Positions 25,340 to 34,397 of a stretch of 64,000 nucleotides of DNA are shown here, piece by piece; the first letter of the stretch is position 1, and the number at the start of each line of letters is the position of its first letter. The stretch covers positions 2,234,001-2,298,000 of the forward strand of contig NZ_AP019810.1 in assembly GCF_013394305.1 (NCBI RefSeq). The letters are read 5' to 3'. This DNA comes from Enterococcus mundtii. Its GTDB lineage: Bacteria; Bacillota; Bacilli; Lactobacillales; Enterococcaceae. Below the pieces are notes generated by a model. That model was not told where the DNA came from. It did not search any database and saw nothing but the letters and a program-made list of their open reading frames with translations. Both the position numbers and the translations under genes were made by a program.

Positions 25340-26320
25340 ATGAGTAAAAAGTATCAGGACGACACGTTGAAAATCTTTAGTTTGAATGGGAATCGACCGT
25401 TAGCAGAAAAAATCGCCAAAGTATTTGGAACAGAGTTAGGGAAAAGTGTAGTCAAACAATTTAGTGATGGAGAAATTTCAATCAACATTGAAGAAAGTAT
25501 CCGTGGCGACCATGTCTACATCGTTCAATCGACGAATGCACCAGTCAATGATTACTACATGGAATTATTGATCATGATCGATGCGATGAAACGTGCAAGT
25601 GCCAAAACGATCAATGTGGTGTTGCCTTATTATGGTTATGCGAGACAAGACCGTACAGCGAAGCCCCATGAACCAATTACAGCAAAATTGATTGCGAACA
25701 TGCTTGAAGAAGCAGGAGCGACTCGTGTATTGACCTTAGATCTGCATACGGTGCAAGTACAAGGATTCTTTGATATTCCAGTAGATAACTTATTTACAAT
25801 GCCATTATTTGCGCATTATTACCGTGAACTTGGTCTGGTCGGCGATGACATTGTCGTTGTTTCACCAAAGAACAGTGGTGTCCAACGCGCGCGTAGCTTA
25901 TCAGAGTACTTGAATAGTACGTTAGCGATCGTTGATCATGCGGACGAAGAAGTCGAAGGGACAGCAGCAAGTTACGTGATCGGGAATGTTCAAGGAAAAA
26001 CGTGTATCCTGGTTGATGATATTTTAAATACTGGATTGACATTCGCTCGAGCAGCCAAAGTCTTGAAAGAAAATGGCGCCAAAGATATCTATGTTTGTGC
26101 TTCCCATGGCTTGTTGTCAGAGCCTGCAAAAGAGATCTTGGACGAAGCACCAATCAAAGATATCTGTATCACTGATTCTGTGTATACACCAGAAGACCGT
26201 CACCCAGAAAAATTGACGATCGTCACTTGTTCAAACTTGATGGGTGAAGCCGTCAAGCGTATCCATGAAAACACGCCAATGAGCCCACTGTTCCGTTTGG
26301 AAGAGAAGAGCTTTAGATAA
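25340..26320 (+). CDS. prs: Ribose-phosphate pyrophosphokinase, divergent paralogue
   Basis: Makes PRPP from ribose 5-phosphate and ATP for nucleotide, histidine and NAD synthesis. It is 326 residues with the family order L-F-S-L-N-G-N near 12, F-S-D-G-E near 36-40, Y-G-Y-A-R-Q-D near 97-103 and the [10 protein letters not shown] flexible loop near 150. The PRPP-binding loop reads [11 protein letters not shown] rather than the usual D-D-x-x-D-T-A/G-G-T; such variants occur in second Prs copies of streptococci, lactococci and enterococci. The start at 25340 follows GGGAGG. A second canonical prs is expected elsewhere. Confidence 0.9.
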   Translation: MSKKYQDDTLKIFSLNGNRPLAEKIAKVFGTELGKSVVKQFSDGEISINIEESIRGDHVYIVQSTNAPVNDYYMELLIMIDAMKRASAKTINVVLPYYGYARQDRTAKPHEPITAKLIANMLEEAGATRVLTLDLHTVQVQGFFDIPVDNLFTMPLFAHYYRELGLVGDDIVVVSPKNSGVQRARSLSEYLNSTLAIVDHADEEVEGTAASYVIGNVQGKTCILVDDILNTGLTFARAAKVLKENGAKDIYVCASHGLLSEPAKEILDEAPIKDICITDSVYTPEDRHPEKLTIVTCSNLMGEAVKRIHENTPMSPLFRLEEKSFR

Positions 26321-26325
26321 AAATG

Positions 26326-26371
26326 AAACACCATAAAATGACGGAATTTAGGTCATTTTATGGTGTTTTTT
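26326..26371 (+). terminator. Terminator after prs
   Basis: 17-bp stem (AAACACCATAAAATGAC with GTCATTTTATGGTGTTT), eight-base loop, T-run. Confidence 0.93.
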
Positions 26372-26486
26372 GCTAGGAACTTGGACATATCTACTAAAAA
26401 ATCCTCTTTTTGCCTAAGTTTATTTTTGGTAACTGGCTATTTCTATGCTAGAATGTGCCTAGTTCTATTTGAAAGGGATGAATACA

Positions 26487-27617
26487 TTGGGCAATATTTA
26501 TTTAGATCATGCAGCGACGACGCCGATGCATCCGTTGGTAATCAAAGAAATGATGGATATCATGGAAGGGACATTTGGCAATCCTTCGAGCATTCATGGA
26601 TTTGGTCGGATGGCTCATGAAAAATTAGAAAATGCTAGACAAATCGTGGCAGATAGTTTGCACGCCCGCCCGCATGAGATTATTTTTAACAGTGGCGGAA
26701 CGGAAGGTGATAATACTGCGATTCTTGAAACAGCATTCTCACGTCAAAATGAAGGGAAACATCTAATCACTACAGTTATTGAACATCCAGCAGTCTTGAA
26801 TACGATGAAGTATCTTGAAAACAAGGGTTTTGAGGTTACATATCTACCAGTTGACCAAAAAGGAAATATCTCGATCGCTGACTTCCGCTCGGCTTTAAGA
26901 GAAGACACGATTCTAGTCTCGATCATGTACGGGAACAATGAAATCGGTAATTTATTACCAATCAAAGAAATCGGTGAAATTTTACGAGAACATCCAGCCT
27001 ATTTCCATACGGATGCTGTTCAAGCTTATGGTAATCAAACGATTCATCCTCAAGAGTTAGGAATCGATCTTTTGAGCATATCTGGTCATAAAATCAATGG
27101 ACCGAAAGGAATCGGTTTTTTATATAAAAGAGATGGCGTAAATATCCCACCTTTGCTTTTAGGGGGAGAACAAGAAGAAAAACGCCGTGCCGGTACAGAA
27201 AACTTAGCGGGGATCTGTGGATTAGCGAAAGCGGTAGAAATATTAACACTTGAAGAAAGAGAAGCACGTAATAAAAAATACTTGGACTTCCAACAACTGA
27301 TTTTAGATAAATTGACAGAAAATGAGATTGAATATGCAATCAATGGGGATTTGACGAATAAATTACCTCATGTACTGAATTTACGTATTCCAGGGATCGT
27401 CAACGATCTATTGTTGATGAAATTGGATCTACAAGGCTTTGCGATCTCGATCGGTTCGGCATGTACTGCTGGAAATATCGAACCTTCTCATGTACTAGAA
27501 GCCATGTATGGAAAAGGAACACCATTCTTGAAAGAATCCATCCGCATCAGTTTTGGCTATGGGAATACAGAAGAAGAAGTCCAACGATTTGCTGATGGTT
27601 TAGTCAAAGCAATCTAA
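26487..27617 (+). CDS. Cysteine desulfurase, NifS/IscS (YrvO-like) type
   Basis: Pyridoxal-phosphate enzyme that takes sulfur from cysteine as a persulfide. It is 376 residues. The start I-Y-L-D-H-A-A-T-T-P is typical; the PLP lysine is in S-G-H-K-I-N-G-P-K-G near 200 and the catalytic cysteine in G-S-A-C-T-A-G near 325. The usual start would be TTG 26487 (site AAGGGATG); ATG 26478 sits on the ribosome site. A DUF1831 gene follows and mnmA lies 11 kb downstream. In Bacillus the yrvO-trmU pair supplies sulfur for tRNA 2-thiouridine, so this is the likely sulfur donor of MnmA. Confidence 0.9.
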   Translation: MGNIYLDHAATTPMHPLVIKEMMDIMEGTFGNPSSIHGFGRMAHEKLENARQIVADSLHARPHEIIFNSGGTEGDNTAILETAFSRQNEGKHLITTVIEHPAVLNTMKYLENKGFEVTYLPVDQKGNISIADFRSALREDTILVSIMYGNNEIGNLLPIKEIGEILREHPAYFHTDAVQAYGNQTIHPQELGIDLLSISGHKINGPKGIGFLYKRDGVNIPPLLLGGEQEEKRRAGTENLAGICGLAKAVEILTLEEREARNKKYLDFQQLILDKLTENEIEYAINGDLTNKLPHVLNLRIPGIVNDLLLMKLDLQGFAISIGSACTAGNIEPSHVLEAMYGKGTPFLKESIRISFGYGNTEEEVQRFADGLVKAI

Positions 27618-27692
27618 GCGCTAAAAAACCTAGTAAAACGAGTTAGAAACTTTTATAATAAAGAGGAAACTAAACTTACTGAGGTGAAAAAG

Positions 27693-28040
27693 ATGGCATT
27701 TGAACAAACAGCGTCCGTACTCGGTTCTCCAGTTAGCTACCGTTTACATCCAGATGCAAAAAGATACACATTACGCGACAATGGCTTTACAGAAACAAAT
27801 GGCGGGAACTATCAATTGATACGTCCGCTTGATGCAACACCACAAAGCAAAGAGGGTTTTAAATTAAAAATCACGGTTGCAAAAGACATCAAGACAATGA
27901 AGATGTCGATCACGACAGCCAATGGCTTGCGTGCAGTCGATATTTTTAAAGATCCAAAGCAAAAAATGAGTCAAGATAAGTTTTATTTCTTGATGGATAG
28001 CATGATCAGTCGTGGACTATTTGAAAAAGTAGAAGGCTAA
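27693..28040 (+). CDS. DUF1831 family protein
   Basis: A 115-residue cytoplasmic protein of the DUF1831 family, which in Lactobacillales is regularly found just after a cysteine desulfurase gene. Typical segments are Y-R-L-H-P-D-A-K-R-Y-T-L-R-D near 17-30 and M-S-Q-D-K-F-Y-F-L-M-D near 92-102. A role in sulfur transfer or tRNA thiolation is inferred only from gene neighbourhood. ATG 27693 is chosen over GTG 27684 because GAGGTG fits it. Confidence 0.85.
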   Translation: MAFEQTASVLGSPVSYRLHPDAKRYTLRDNGFTETNGGNYQLIRPLDATPQSKEGFKLKITVAKDIKTMKMSITTANGLRAVDIFKDPKQKMSQDKFYFLMDSMISRGLFEKVEG

Positions 28041-28068
28041 GTACTCATGTGAAACAATAAAGAAAAAC

Positions 28069-28166
28069 AAAAAAGTACCTAAACACTAGAAAAACAAGTG
28101 CATGTATCGTCTTCATGTGACAGCGAGCATGCGTAACTGTCCTTCCTAGCGCTTGGGTACTTTTTT
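28069..28166. terminator. Long (98-base) hairpin between DUF1831 and the next gene
   Basis: AAAAAAGTACC at the left pairs with GGTACTTTTTT at the right, with further pairing CTAG/CTAG and an inner part containing GCATG/CATGC and GACAG/CTGTC. The A- and T-runs make it a bidirectional terminator, but the stem is far longer and more elaborate than needed. Confidence 0.65.
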
Positions 28167-28182
28167 ATTTATCGGTCAATGA

Positions 28183-28962
28183 TCATTCAACTTTTGACCA
28201 TTCATCTAATGTTTTTCCTTGGGCATCTTTTAGTTCTAACCAACTATTTGTTCCGCCATAATACAGTAATAGGCTAGCTTCATTCACACTTTTGACGATG
28301 ATGTCCTCCACAACTTTCCCATCTTTGATCTGCTCTTGGTAGTCAGCCCGCATCTTATCTCCATATTTCGCGGCATAACTAACCGAACCATCTTTATTCA
28401 AAGGGGCATCAAGTAATAACGTAGCGCCAGCTTTGATCAACATCTCATTGCGACTGATCCAGTAAAGTGTTGCCTTGCTACCACGAAATTCCACAGTAAA
28501 AGGAATCTCGCTGATTTGTTTCGTCCACCGATGACGCGCTTTGGCAGGTTTCTTTTTCGTTGCAGCAAGCGGAGCAAATCCGTAGCCAAACGTTGATAAC
28601 ACAGTCATTACTTTTTCGATCGTCGGGGCTAATTTTTTGGTTGCTTCAACTGGGATTTTTTCTTTGAAATCTTTGTCTTTTTCTAATGTTAGACCAGCTT
28701 CGGTGGCTTGATTATTCATTAGATACATAAAATAATCTGCTTCAAGATCCCATGGTAAATGGATAGTGATGACTTGGTCAAAGGATTTTGGGCGGATCTT
28801 TGTACCAATTGCCAGACACTTTTTGTCTAAGTAATAAAGATAAAAGGAATTTTCTATTTCTTTTACTGGCTTTGAACAAATAGAGAGTTGGATTTGTTCT
28901 TCCTCTAATTGGATCTGTGTTTCAGAAGCAGTGATCGTTGTGTGAAAACTAACCTTAGTCAT
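28183..28962 (-). CDS. Hypothetical protein, 259 aa
   Basis: I do not recognise this protein. It is soluble and lysine-rich, without signal peptide or membrane helix. A beta-rich N-terminal part (1-90) precedes a basic linker (K-K-K-P-A-K-A-R-H-R-W near 145) and a C-terminal part with many aromatic residues. ATG 28962 has GGGAGG upstream; the longer open frame to 29007 lacks a site. It is convergent with DUF1831 and divergent from the MFS gene, and it forms the left end of the accessory block before mnmA. Confidence 0.75.
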   Translation of the reverse strand: MTKVSFHTTITASETQIQLEEEQIQLSICSKPVKEIENSFYLYYLDKKCLAIGTKIRPKSFDQVITIHLPWDLEADYFMYLMNNQATEAGLTLEKDKDFKEKIPVEATKKLAPTIEKVMTVLSTFGYGFAPLAATKKKPAKARHRWTKQISEIPFTVEFRGSKATLYWISRNEMLIKAGATLLLDAPLNKDGSVSYAAKYGDKMRADYQEQIKDGKVVEDIIVKSVNEASLLLYYGGTNSWLELKDAQGKTLDEWSKVE

Positions 28963-29092
28963 AGGTGTATCCTCCCGTTTTTTTCTACAGTGTACCATGT
29001 TTTTCAAGCAATAATAAAATAATCATAATTATAAAAAAATATAAGACAAATGAATGGTAAAATACAGAAAGAATACAAAATTAGGAGGCGTT

Positions 29093-30325
29093 ATGCAGAA
29101 ATACTGGAAAAAGAATATTAATTTATTTTTGATGGGACAATTTTTATCAGGAATCACAAGTATGGTTGTTCAATATGCTATTATTTGGTATTTGACGCAA
29201 GAAACAGGTTCTGCGACTATTTTAAGTTTTGCCACATTATTAGGAATGCTGCCGATGGTTCTATTAAGTCCATTTGTTGGGCCACTGATCGATCGCTGGG
29301 ATAAGAAAAAATTATTGATTTATACGGATATCATTGTTGCGATCTTTGCACTTATTTTATCCATTGTAGGAACAGTGATGTCGACCTTTCCGCTCTGGTT
29401 AGTGTTTGTCTCTTTATTTATTCGTTCGGTCGCACAGACATTCCAAATGCCGACGATCCAATCAATTTTACCAACAATGGTTCCAGAAGAAGAATTAACA
29501 AGGATCAATGGGCGATTGGGTATGGTGCAATCAGCGAATTATATCGTTGCTCCTGGATTAGGTGCTTTTTTATTTGCTGCGGTACCAATGAATGCTTTGA
29601 TTCTTTTGGATGTATTAGGTGCCATTCTTGGTGTAGGATTGTTGATTCTTGTGGTAATTCCCAAGATGGACATCCAAGGAGAAACGGTTCATTTGTTAGC
29701 GGATACTAAATTTGGAGTAAAGAAACTATATGAGAAGCGAGGGTTATGGCATATCATGCTCAATGGGGCAGTTTTCATGCTGTTGTTCATGCCTGCCGCA
29801 AGCTTATATCCACTGATGACCATGGGTTATTTTAATGGCACAGTTGGACAAGCGGGATTGATCGAAGTCATTTACGCCGTTGGGATGTTAGTCGGAGGCG
29901 CAGTCATTGGTTTTTCTGGTCATTTTAAGAATCGAATGCAGCTAGTGATCATCTCTTATATCGTTTTAGGGGTATCCGTCACAGCAAGTGGTTTATTGCC
30001 AGCAACCTCACAAGGATTTATTTACTTTGTTCTGTTGAATGCCATTGCCGGTTTGGCTACGCCTTACTACAATACATTAGTCATGGCGATGATCCAACAA
30101 AGTTTTGAGCCAAGCATTTTAGGAAGGGTGTTGGGTGTGTTCAATTCACTGATGTCTCTGTCTGGTCCAATCGGTTTGATCTTTGCTGGACCACTAGCAG
30201 ATGCTCTTGGCGTGGAGAAATTGTTTGTGATTGCTGGTGTCGGTACATTACTTTGCGCAATTGCACTGTACCTGGTTCCTTCAGCCAGAAACTACGATTT
30301 AGAATTACAAAGTAAACATAGCTAA
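29093..30325 (+). CDS. MFS exporter, macrolide-efflux (Mef)-like
   Basis: Twelve-helix major facilitator protein of 410 residues. The start W-K-K-N-I-N-L-F-L-M-G-Q-F-L-S-G and the motif G-P-L-I-D-R-W-D-K-K near 62-72 are typical of the MFS_3/Mef-type exporter group. The substrate is unknown; similarity of type is not proof of macrolide export. ATG 29093 has AGGAGG directly upstream, whereas the longer frame from 29054 has none. It ends before a clear terminator. Confidence 0.87.
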   Translation: MQKYWKKNINLFLMGQFLSGITSMVVQYAIIWYLTQETGSATILSFATLLGMLPMVLLSPFVGPLIDRWDKKKLLIYTDIIVAIFALILSIVGTVMSTFPLWLVFVSLFIRSVAQTFQMPTIQSILPTMVPEEELTRINGRLGMVQSANYIVAPGLGAFLFAAVPMNALILLDVLGAILGVGLLILVVIPKMDIQGETVHLLADTKFGVKKLYEKRGLWHIMLNGAVFMLLFMPAASLYPLMTMGYFNGTVGQAGLIEVIYAVGMLVGGAVIGFSGHFKNRMQLVIISYIVLGVSVTASGLLPATSQGFIYFVLLNAIAGLATPYYNTLVMAMIQQSFEPSILGRVLGVFNSLMSLSGPIGLIFAGPLADALGVEKLFVIAGVGTLLCAIALYLVPSARNYDLELQSKHS

Positions 30326-30352
30326 GACAAAGCAATAAATTTCTTTTTTAAA

Positions 30353-30379
30353 GATAGGCATTGATTGCCTATTTTTTTG
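30353..30379 (+). terminator. Terminator after the Mef-like gene
   Basis: ATAGGCA, loop TTGA, TTGCCTAT followed by seven T residues. Confidence 0.88.
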
Positions 30380-30417
30380 TTTTCACATACGATATTTATA
30401 AAGGAGAGTGAGCTTAG

Positions 30418-31026
30418 ATGAATTATTTTATCAGTGATATGCATTTTTTCCATGAACGGTTGCTCGGTAATAGTGATTTTTCGCCACGACCATTTAAAAA
30501 TATTGCCCACATGCACCATCAATTAATCACTAGTTGGAATGCAGTCGTAAAGGAATCCGACCATGTTTATCATCTAGGGGACCTCGCGATGCACCCTAAG
30601 TATGAAAAAGGTAGCGCAGAAATTCTTTCCTTAGTCAAAGAACTGAATGGCACGATCCACTTTATCAAAGGGAATCATGACAGTCGGGCCTTTTTCAACT
30701 ACTTGGAACAACATGATCCGTGGAAAAAGGAAGGAAAGCAAAAGTTTCACTTTTATGATGTAGGTGTCATCATAAAATTCAATCACCAACAATACTATTT
30801 GACCCATTATCCATTGTTGCTCGGAGGCAATGATAAAATACGCAATCTTCATGGACATATCCATCACTACAGCGTACCCATCGGCAACGACGTCAATGTA
30901 GGCGTAGATGCTCCAGAGCGAGAATTATTAAAAACAAAACGCCCGTTTGGCACGCCACTTTCGGAAGCAGAGATTGAAGAAATCTATGAAGCAAAGTTTC
31001 AAGAGCTACAAAAAATTCAACGCTAA
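30418..31026 (+). CDS. Calcineurin-like metallophosphoesterase
   Basis: Cytoplasmic phosphoesterase of 202 residues with the full metal-binding set: S-D-M-H-F-F-H near 5-11, L-G-D-L near 53-56, K-G-N-H-D near 82-86, T-H-Y-P near 128-131 and H-G-H-I-H near 144-148. Small stand-alone members act on cyclic nucleotides, dinucleotides or phosphodiesters; the substrate cannot be assigned. Good ribosome site AAAGGAGAG. Confidence 0.9.
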   Translation: MNYFISDMHFFHERLLGNSDFSPRPFKNIAHMHHQLITSWNAVVKESDHVYHLGDLAMHPKYEKGSAEILSLVKELNGTIHFIKGNHDSRAFFNYLEQHDPWKKEGKQKFHFYDVGVIIKFNHQQYYLTHYPLLLGGNDKIRNLHGHIHHYSVPIGNDVNVGVDAPERELLKTKRPFGTPLSEAEIEEIYEAKFQELQKIQR

Positions 31027-31182
31027 ACATCGCTCGATAATTTTAAACCGTTAGTTATTTTTAAATTATTCTTAATTAAAGAATAGTTTAGATAATAAGC
31101 GGTTTTTGTTTAAATTTAAATCCATTTTTTACCTAGATTTTAAGTTATTATAAATCCATATCAAATAGAGAGGTGATGACAT

Positions 31183-31869
31183 ATGATCAAAAAATTGAGT
31201 GTAAGTTTAGCTTCAGTTGGCCTATTCAGTGCATTTGCTTTTGGTGCTGTTCCTACCTTTGCTGACACATCGCAAGGAACAGAACAAGTCGGTGAAGAAG
31301 TAGAAACAAAAGAAGAACTATTAAAAATGTTGCAAGAAGAATACGGCACAGAAGACAGATTTTATCTTGAATTTGAGGATGATGAATACAAAGAAGAAAT
31401 CAATCCAGTAACTGGAATGGCTAGAACCACTAATAAAAAAACAGGGGAAACGGAAGAATATGAAGCATTCGGGGAATTTGAATTATTTACAAAAGAAGAA
31501 TTTCTAAAATCACTACAAGAAGAATACGGGACAGAGGACAAATTCTTTTTAGAGTATGAAGATGATCAAACGAAAGAAGAAATCAATCCGATTACTGGAA
31601 TGGCTCGAATAACAGATAAGGAAAAGGGGACGATTGAAGAGTACGATGCGTTCAAAGCACTTGAAACAGTCACAAATGACAAACTGCTTCAAACATTGCA
31701 AGAAGAATATGGTACAGAAAATCGGTTTTATCTAGTCTATGAAGATGAAGAGATCAAAGAAGAGATTAATCCTGTAACAGGAATGAGTCGACTGACTGAT
31801 AAAGAATCCGGTGAAGTCGATGAACTCTCCCTCATCGAAGAGACAGAAGTTGCTGGATCAAAAGAATAA
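31183..31869 (+). CDS. Secreted acidic protein of three 61-residue repeats
   Basis: A 228-residue protein with signal peptide (1-28, cut near F-A-D-T). The mature part is almost wholly three tandem repeats with an exact 61-residue period, starting near 42, 103 and 164. Each has the core L-Q-E-E-Y-G-T-E-D/N, then F-x-L-x-x-E-D-D/E, K-E-E-I-N-P-V/I-T-G-M-A/S-R and T-D-K-E-x-G. The mature protein is strongly acidic. There is no LPxTG, LysM or membrane anchor, so it is probably released or held by charge. No known family recognised. A GAGGTGATG site precedes the start. Confidence 0.85.
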   Translation: MIKKLSVSLASVGLFSAFAFGAVPTFADTSQGTEQVGEEVETKEELLKMLQEEYGTEDRFYLEFEDDEYKEEINPVTGMARTTNKKTGETEEYEAFGEFELFTKEEFLKSLQEEYGTEDKFFLEYEDDQTKEEINPITGMARITDKEKGTIEEYDAFKALETVTNDKLLQTLQEEYGTENRFYLVYEDEEIKEEINPVTGMSRLTDKESGEVDELSLIEETEVAGSKE

Positions 31870-31925
31870 CCATTAGGAAAAGTAGGTGAGAAGAAGGTGG
31901 GGGATGGATTACCTCAAGAAATAAG

Positions 31926-31973
31926 GCGACAGCTACAAAAATTGTTTTCAAATTTTTGTAGCTGTCGCTTTTC
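31926..31973 (+). terminator. Hairpin terminator; copy 2 of the dispersed hairpin repeat
   Basis: Stem GCGACAGCTACAAAAATT against AATTTTTGTAGCTGTCGC, then TTTTCT. The left flank (ACCTCAAGAAATAAGGCG) mirrors the flank of the terminator at 1895 (GCCTCGATAAATAAGGCG). An outer GGTTACCTCA-type pairing extends the stem to about 31909-31987. Confidence 0.82.
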
Positions 31974-32013
31974 TGATGAGGTTACCTATGTTTCCAACGC
32001 ATATGCGGTTTTA

Positions 32014-32064
32014 AGGTGTGAGACAAAAGGAAATGTTACTTTTGTCTCACACCTGTTTTATTTT
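32014..32064 (+). terminator. Second terminator after the repeat protein
   Basis: AGGTGTGAGACAAAAG pairs perfectly with CTTTTGTCTCACACCT, followed by GTTTTATTTT. It directly follows the previous hairpin, giving a tandem terminator. Confidence 0.88.
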
Positions 32065-32173
32065 CGACATTCATCTAGATACTAGGTGGAAAAAGTGTAG
32101 AGTTCATTTGTTCAATCCTTGTTAACAACTTTATAGATTCATCAGACATAAAATCCAAGGAGCTATTGAAAGT

Positions 32174-34087
32174 TTAAATAATACAATTGACGAGTTTTCC
32201 TTGATTATTCAATCCTTTACCAACAGTGGCTGTCCCATCATTCAAACGTTTAAGATCATTCGTGATATTTGTTGAGTAGACGATAAGGACCTCTTCTTTT
32301 GTATATTGATTCAACCAGTCGATCGCGTAATCCACAGATTGGTTGACGCCGATATGATAGTAATAATTTTGGTAAATCGTTTTGGCTTCATCGGTCATTG
32401 TAAAATCATGGTTCAGTCCATACCCGTTTCTCTGAGAAGCAGGCGTAGTGAAAGAGCCATGGAATCGTAGATAAGTAGCGGAACGATAGGTACCATTTTC
32501 TAGCTTGATCAAGGCATGGAAGTTATTAAAGAAGTAATACCAAGTCGGACGGTTCTTCGTGTAGGATACATCATAATTCAATGGATTCGGATAGGCCAGA
32601 TCATAATTTTCATAGACACTTAAATTCTCCGTGTAATCAAATTTTCTTTGAGTAAATGCTGGAGGAGTATGTACTACTTGACTAACTAAATAGCCATATG
32701 AAGGATGTGCTTTTTGATCGATTTTTGAATAAGTCGGATTATAGCGTAAGTGATTACTATCCGTCGTGATATCTTTTGAGTAAACAATATCAAAGCTACA
32801 CTGAGTATAGCGATTGATCCAATTCATCACGTAATTTGGGATATCCGCAAGTTCAATACCATTAGGTACAACAGGGATATTTTTATCTGCGTATTTTTGC
32901 TTCGCTTCATCAGTCAAAGCGAAATTGGTGAATAAATCTAATTGTGCAACAACATTTCCATTGGCGTTCCGACCGAGTGTAAGTGATTTATTGGTGTAGG
33001 GACGTTGGTTGTTTTGGTCGATGGCTAAGAAATGATAGTCGTTTTCAAGGTAATAAAGGTTAGAATTCGGGCTGAAAACAAAATCTTCACCTTGAAGCGG
33101 CGCACCTTCCCCTGACCAAGTAATATTTTTTATATAATCGATGTGTTCGGGAAACGAAGGACTGATTTTTTCCAGTTTATCGGAGCGTTTTATATCATTA
33201 GGCGTAATCGTTGGTGATTCGAATAGGTCATCTTTTGACTCGATGTCGATTCCATGGAAATTTGGGTCATCTCCAGGCGTCAGGTCATCAATGCTGCCAT
33301 CAGGTGTAGCGTTCATATATGCAGCCCATACGAGCATGGAACAGTACCAACTTTGTCTGCTAAAAGTACGATCCCGATGTCCGATTATATCTAATGCAGA
33401 ATATTTTTTTCCTAATTGACTTTTCATAAATAAAACAGCAGCTTGTTTTTGTAAAACAGTTGCTTCAGGGACTCTTAAGATAGAGGCATTGGTATAATCA
33501 AAACGCTCGTCATCTAATACGCCGTAGACAACGCCATCACTTTTGGCGCCGAAGTTTCCTTTTGTCGCTTCAATTGTTCGAATATATGTAAAGGTTTCTT
33601 CTTTTCCGTTGATCATATGAGTTTCTTCAACAATATCATCGACAATCATGACATGATGCAGATATCTGATGACCATATCAGCTCTGTTTACCTCAAAAAT
33701 AACATCTCCAGGCTGGACCGTATTTAACAAGTCATAAGTACCATATTCCGGCTTCTTTTCAAAAGTAATATTATCTAAAGAATTGCCAATATTGAAAGAC
33801 CATAGTGGTGGGATTTTCGCTAACCATTCTGCTTCCTCGGTTAAATACGTGTCATTGACGGAATGTGCATATTCTTTTAATTGATCCTCATCTAAATAAG
33901 GTGTCTGGTTGTAGTAACCAGCTGAAAATTCCTCAAATGTCTGCTCGAAGGAAGCGTATTCATTTTTGAAAAATTCATAATAATCCTCTAAAGACTGATA
34001 AGAGTCCGCTTCGGCATGTACCTGCATATTTGAGAATTGAAGTGAAACGATTAATAAAAAAGTTGTGAAAAAAAGTTTGAGCTTCAT
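32174..34087 (-). CDS. Large secreted protein: permuted NlpC/P60 (YiiX-like) enzyme domain plus duplicated C-terminal domain
   Basis: A 637-residue protein with signal peptide (1-25, cut near V-H-A). Residues about 100-270 look like a circularly permuted papain-fold hydrolase (YiiX/YebB type): His in L-H-H-V-M-I-V near 142, Glu in T-I-E-A-T near 170 and Cys in W-Y-C-S-M-L-V-W near 247. The C-terminal half holds two related copies of about 140 residues (near 335-470 and 495-630), each with an aromatic start, the phrase F-T/A-x-T-D-E-A-K near its middle and an N-W/D-W-L/I-N-R/Q-Y-T segment followed by V-Y-S-K/T-x-I-T. Possible role: wall-associated or secreted hydrolase with paired binding domains. 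Strong AAGGAGG site. Confidence 0.75.
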   Translation of the reverse strand: MKLKLFFTTFLLIVSLQFSNMQVHAEADSYQSLEDYYEFFKNEYASFEQTFEEFSAGYYNQTPYLDEDQLKEYAHSVNDTYLTEEAEWLAKIPPLWSFNIGNSLDNITFEKKPEYGTYDLLNTVQPGDVIFEVNRADMVIRYLHHVMIVDDIVEETHMINGKEETFTYIRTIEATKGNFGAKSDGVVYGVLDDERFDYTNASILRVPEATVLQKQAAVLFMKSQLGKKYSALDIIGHRDRTFSRQSWYCSMLVWAAYMNATPDGSIDDLTPGDDPNFHGIDIESKDDLFESPTITPNDIKRSDKLEKISPSFPEHIDYIKNITWSGEGAPLQGEDFVFSPNSNLYYLENDYHFLAIDQNNQRPYTNKSLTLGRNANGNVVAQLDLFTNFALTDEAKQKYADKNIPVVPNGIELADIPNYVMNWINRYTQCSFDIVYSKDITTDSNHLRYNPTYSKIDQKAHPSYGYLVSQVVHTPPAFTQRKFDYTENLSVYENYDLAYPNPLNYDVSYTKNRPTWYYFFNNFHALIKLENGTYRSATYLRFHGSFTTPASQRNGYGLNHDFTMTDEAKTIYQNYYYHIGVNQSVDYAIDWLNQYTKEEVLIVYSTNITNDLKRLNDGTATVGKGLNNQGKLVNCII

Positions 34088-34397
34088 GATATTTCCTCCT
34101 TAATTTTATGATAAAATAATAACATACAAATATTTATAAAAGCACCTATTTTTTTGATTTTATATGTTTTTTTATATGAATTTATGGAAAAGCTTTTATC
34201 TAATTATGTTTATCATTAAAAGTTAATGTGAAGAATTTTCCATTATTTCTCTGCAAGTTAATTAATTCATTTTAAAGTTATTTTAACTTTTATTTTAAAT
34301 AACGATTTATTGGTTTTTGATTGTTAGATGTATAATTTTTCTATTAATCCAAAAATAGCTTTGATTATTTTAAATGAAGCGAAGAAAGGAGTAGCTT
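34088..34397. promoter_or_regulatory. AT-rich divergent promoter region
   Basis: 310 bases between the divergent secreted protein and the small membrane protein array. A TATAAT lies at 34331-34336 on the plus strand, 62 bases before the first array gene, without a good -35. Many T-rich runs. No gene or known RNA motif is seen. Confidence 0.4.
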
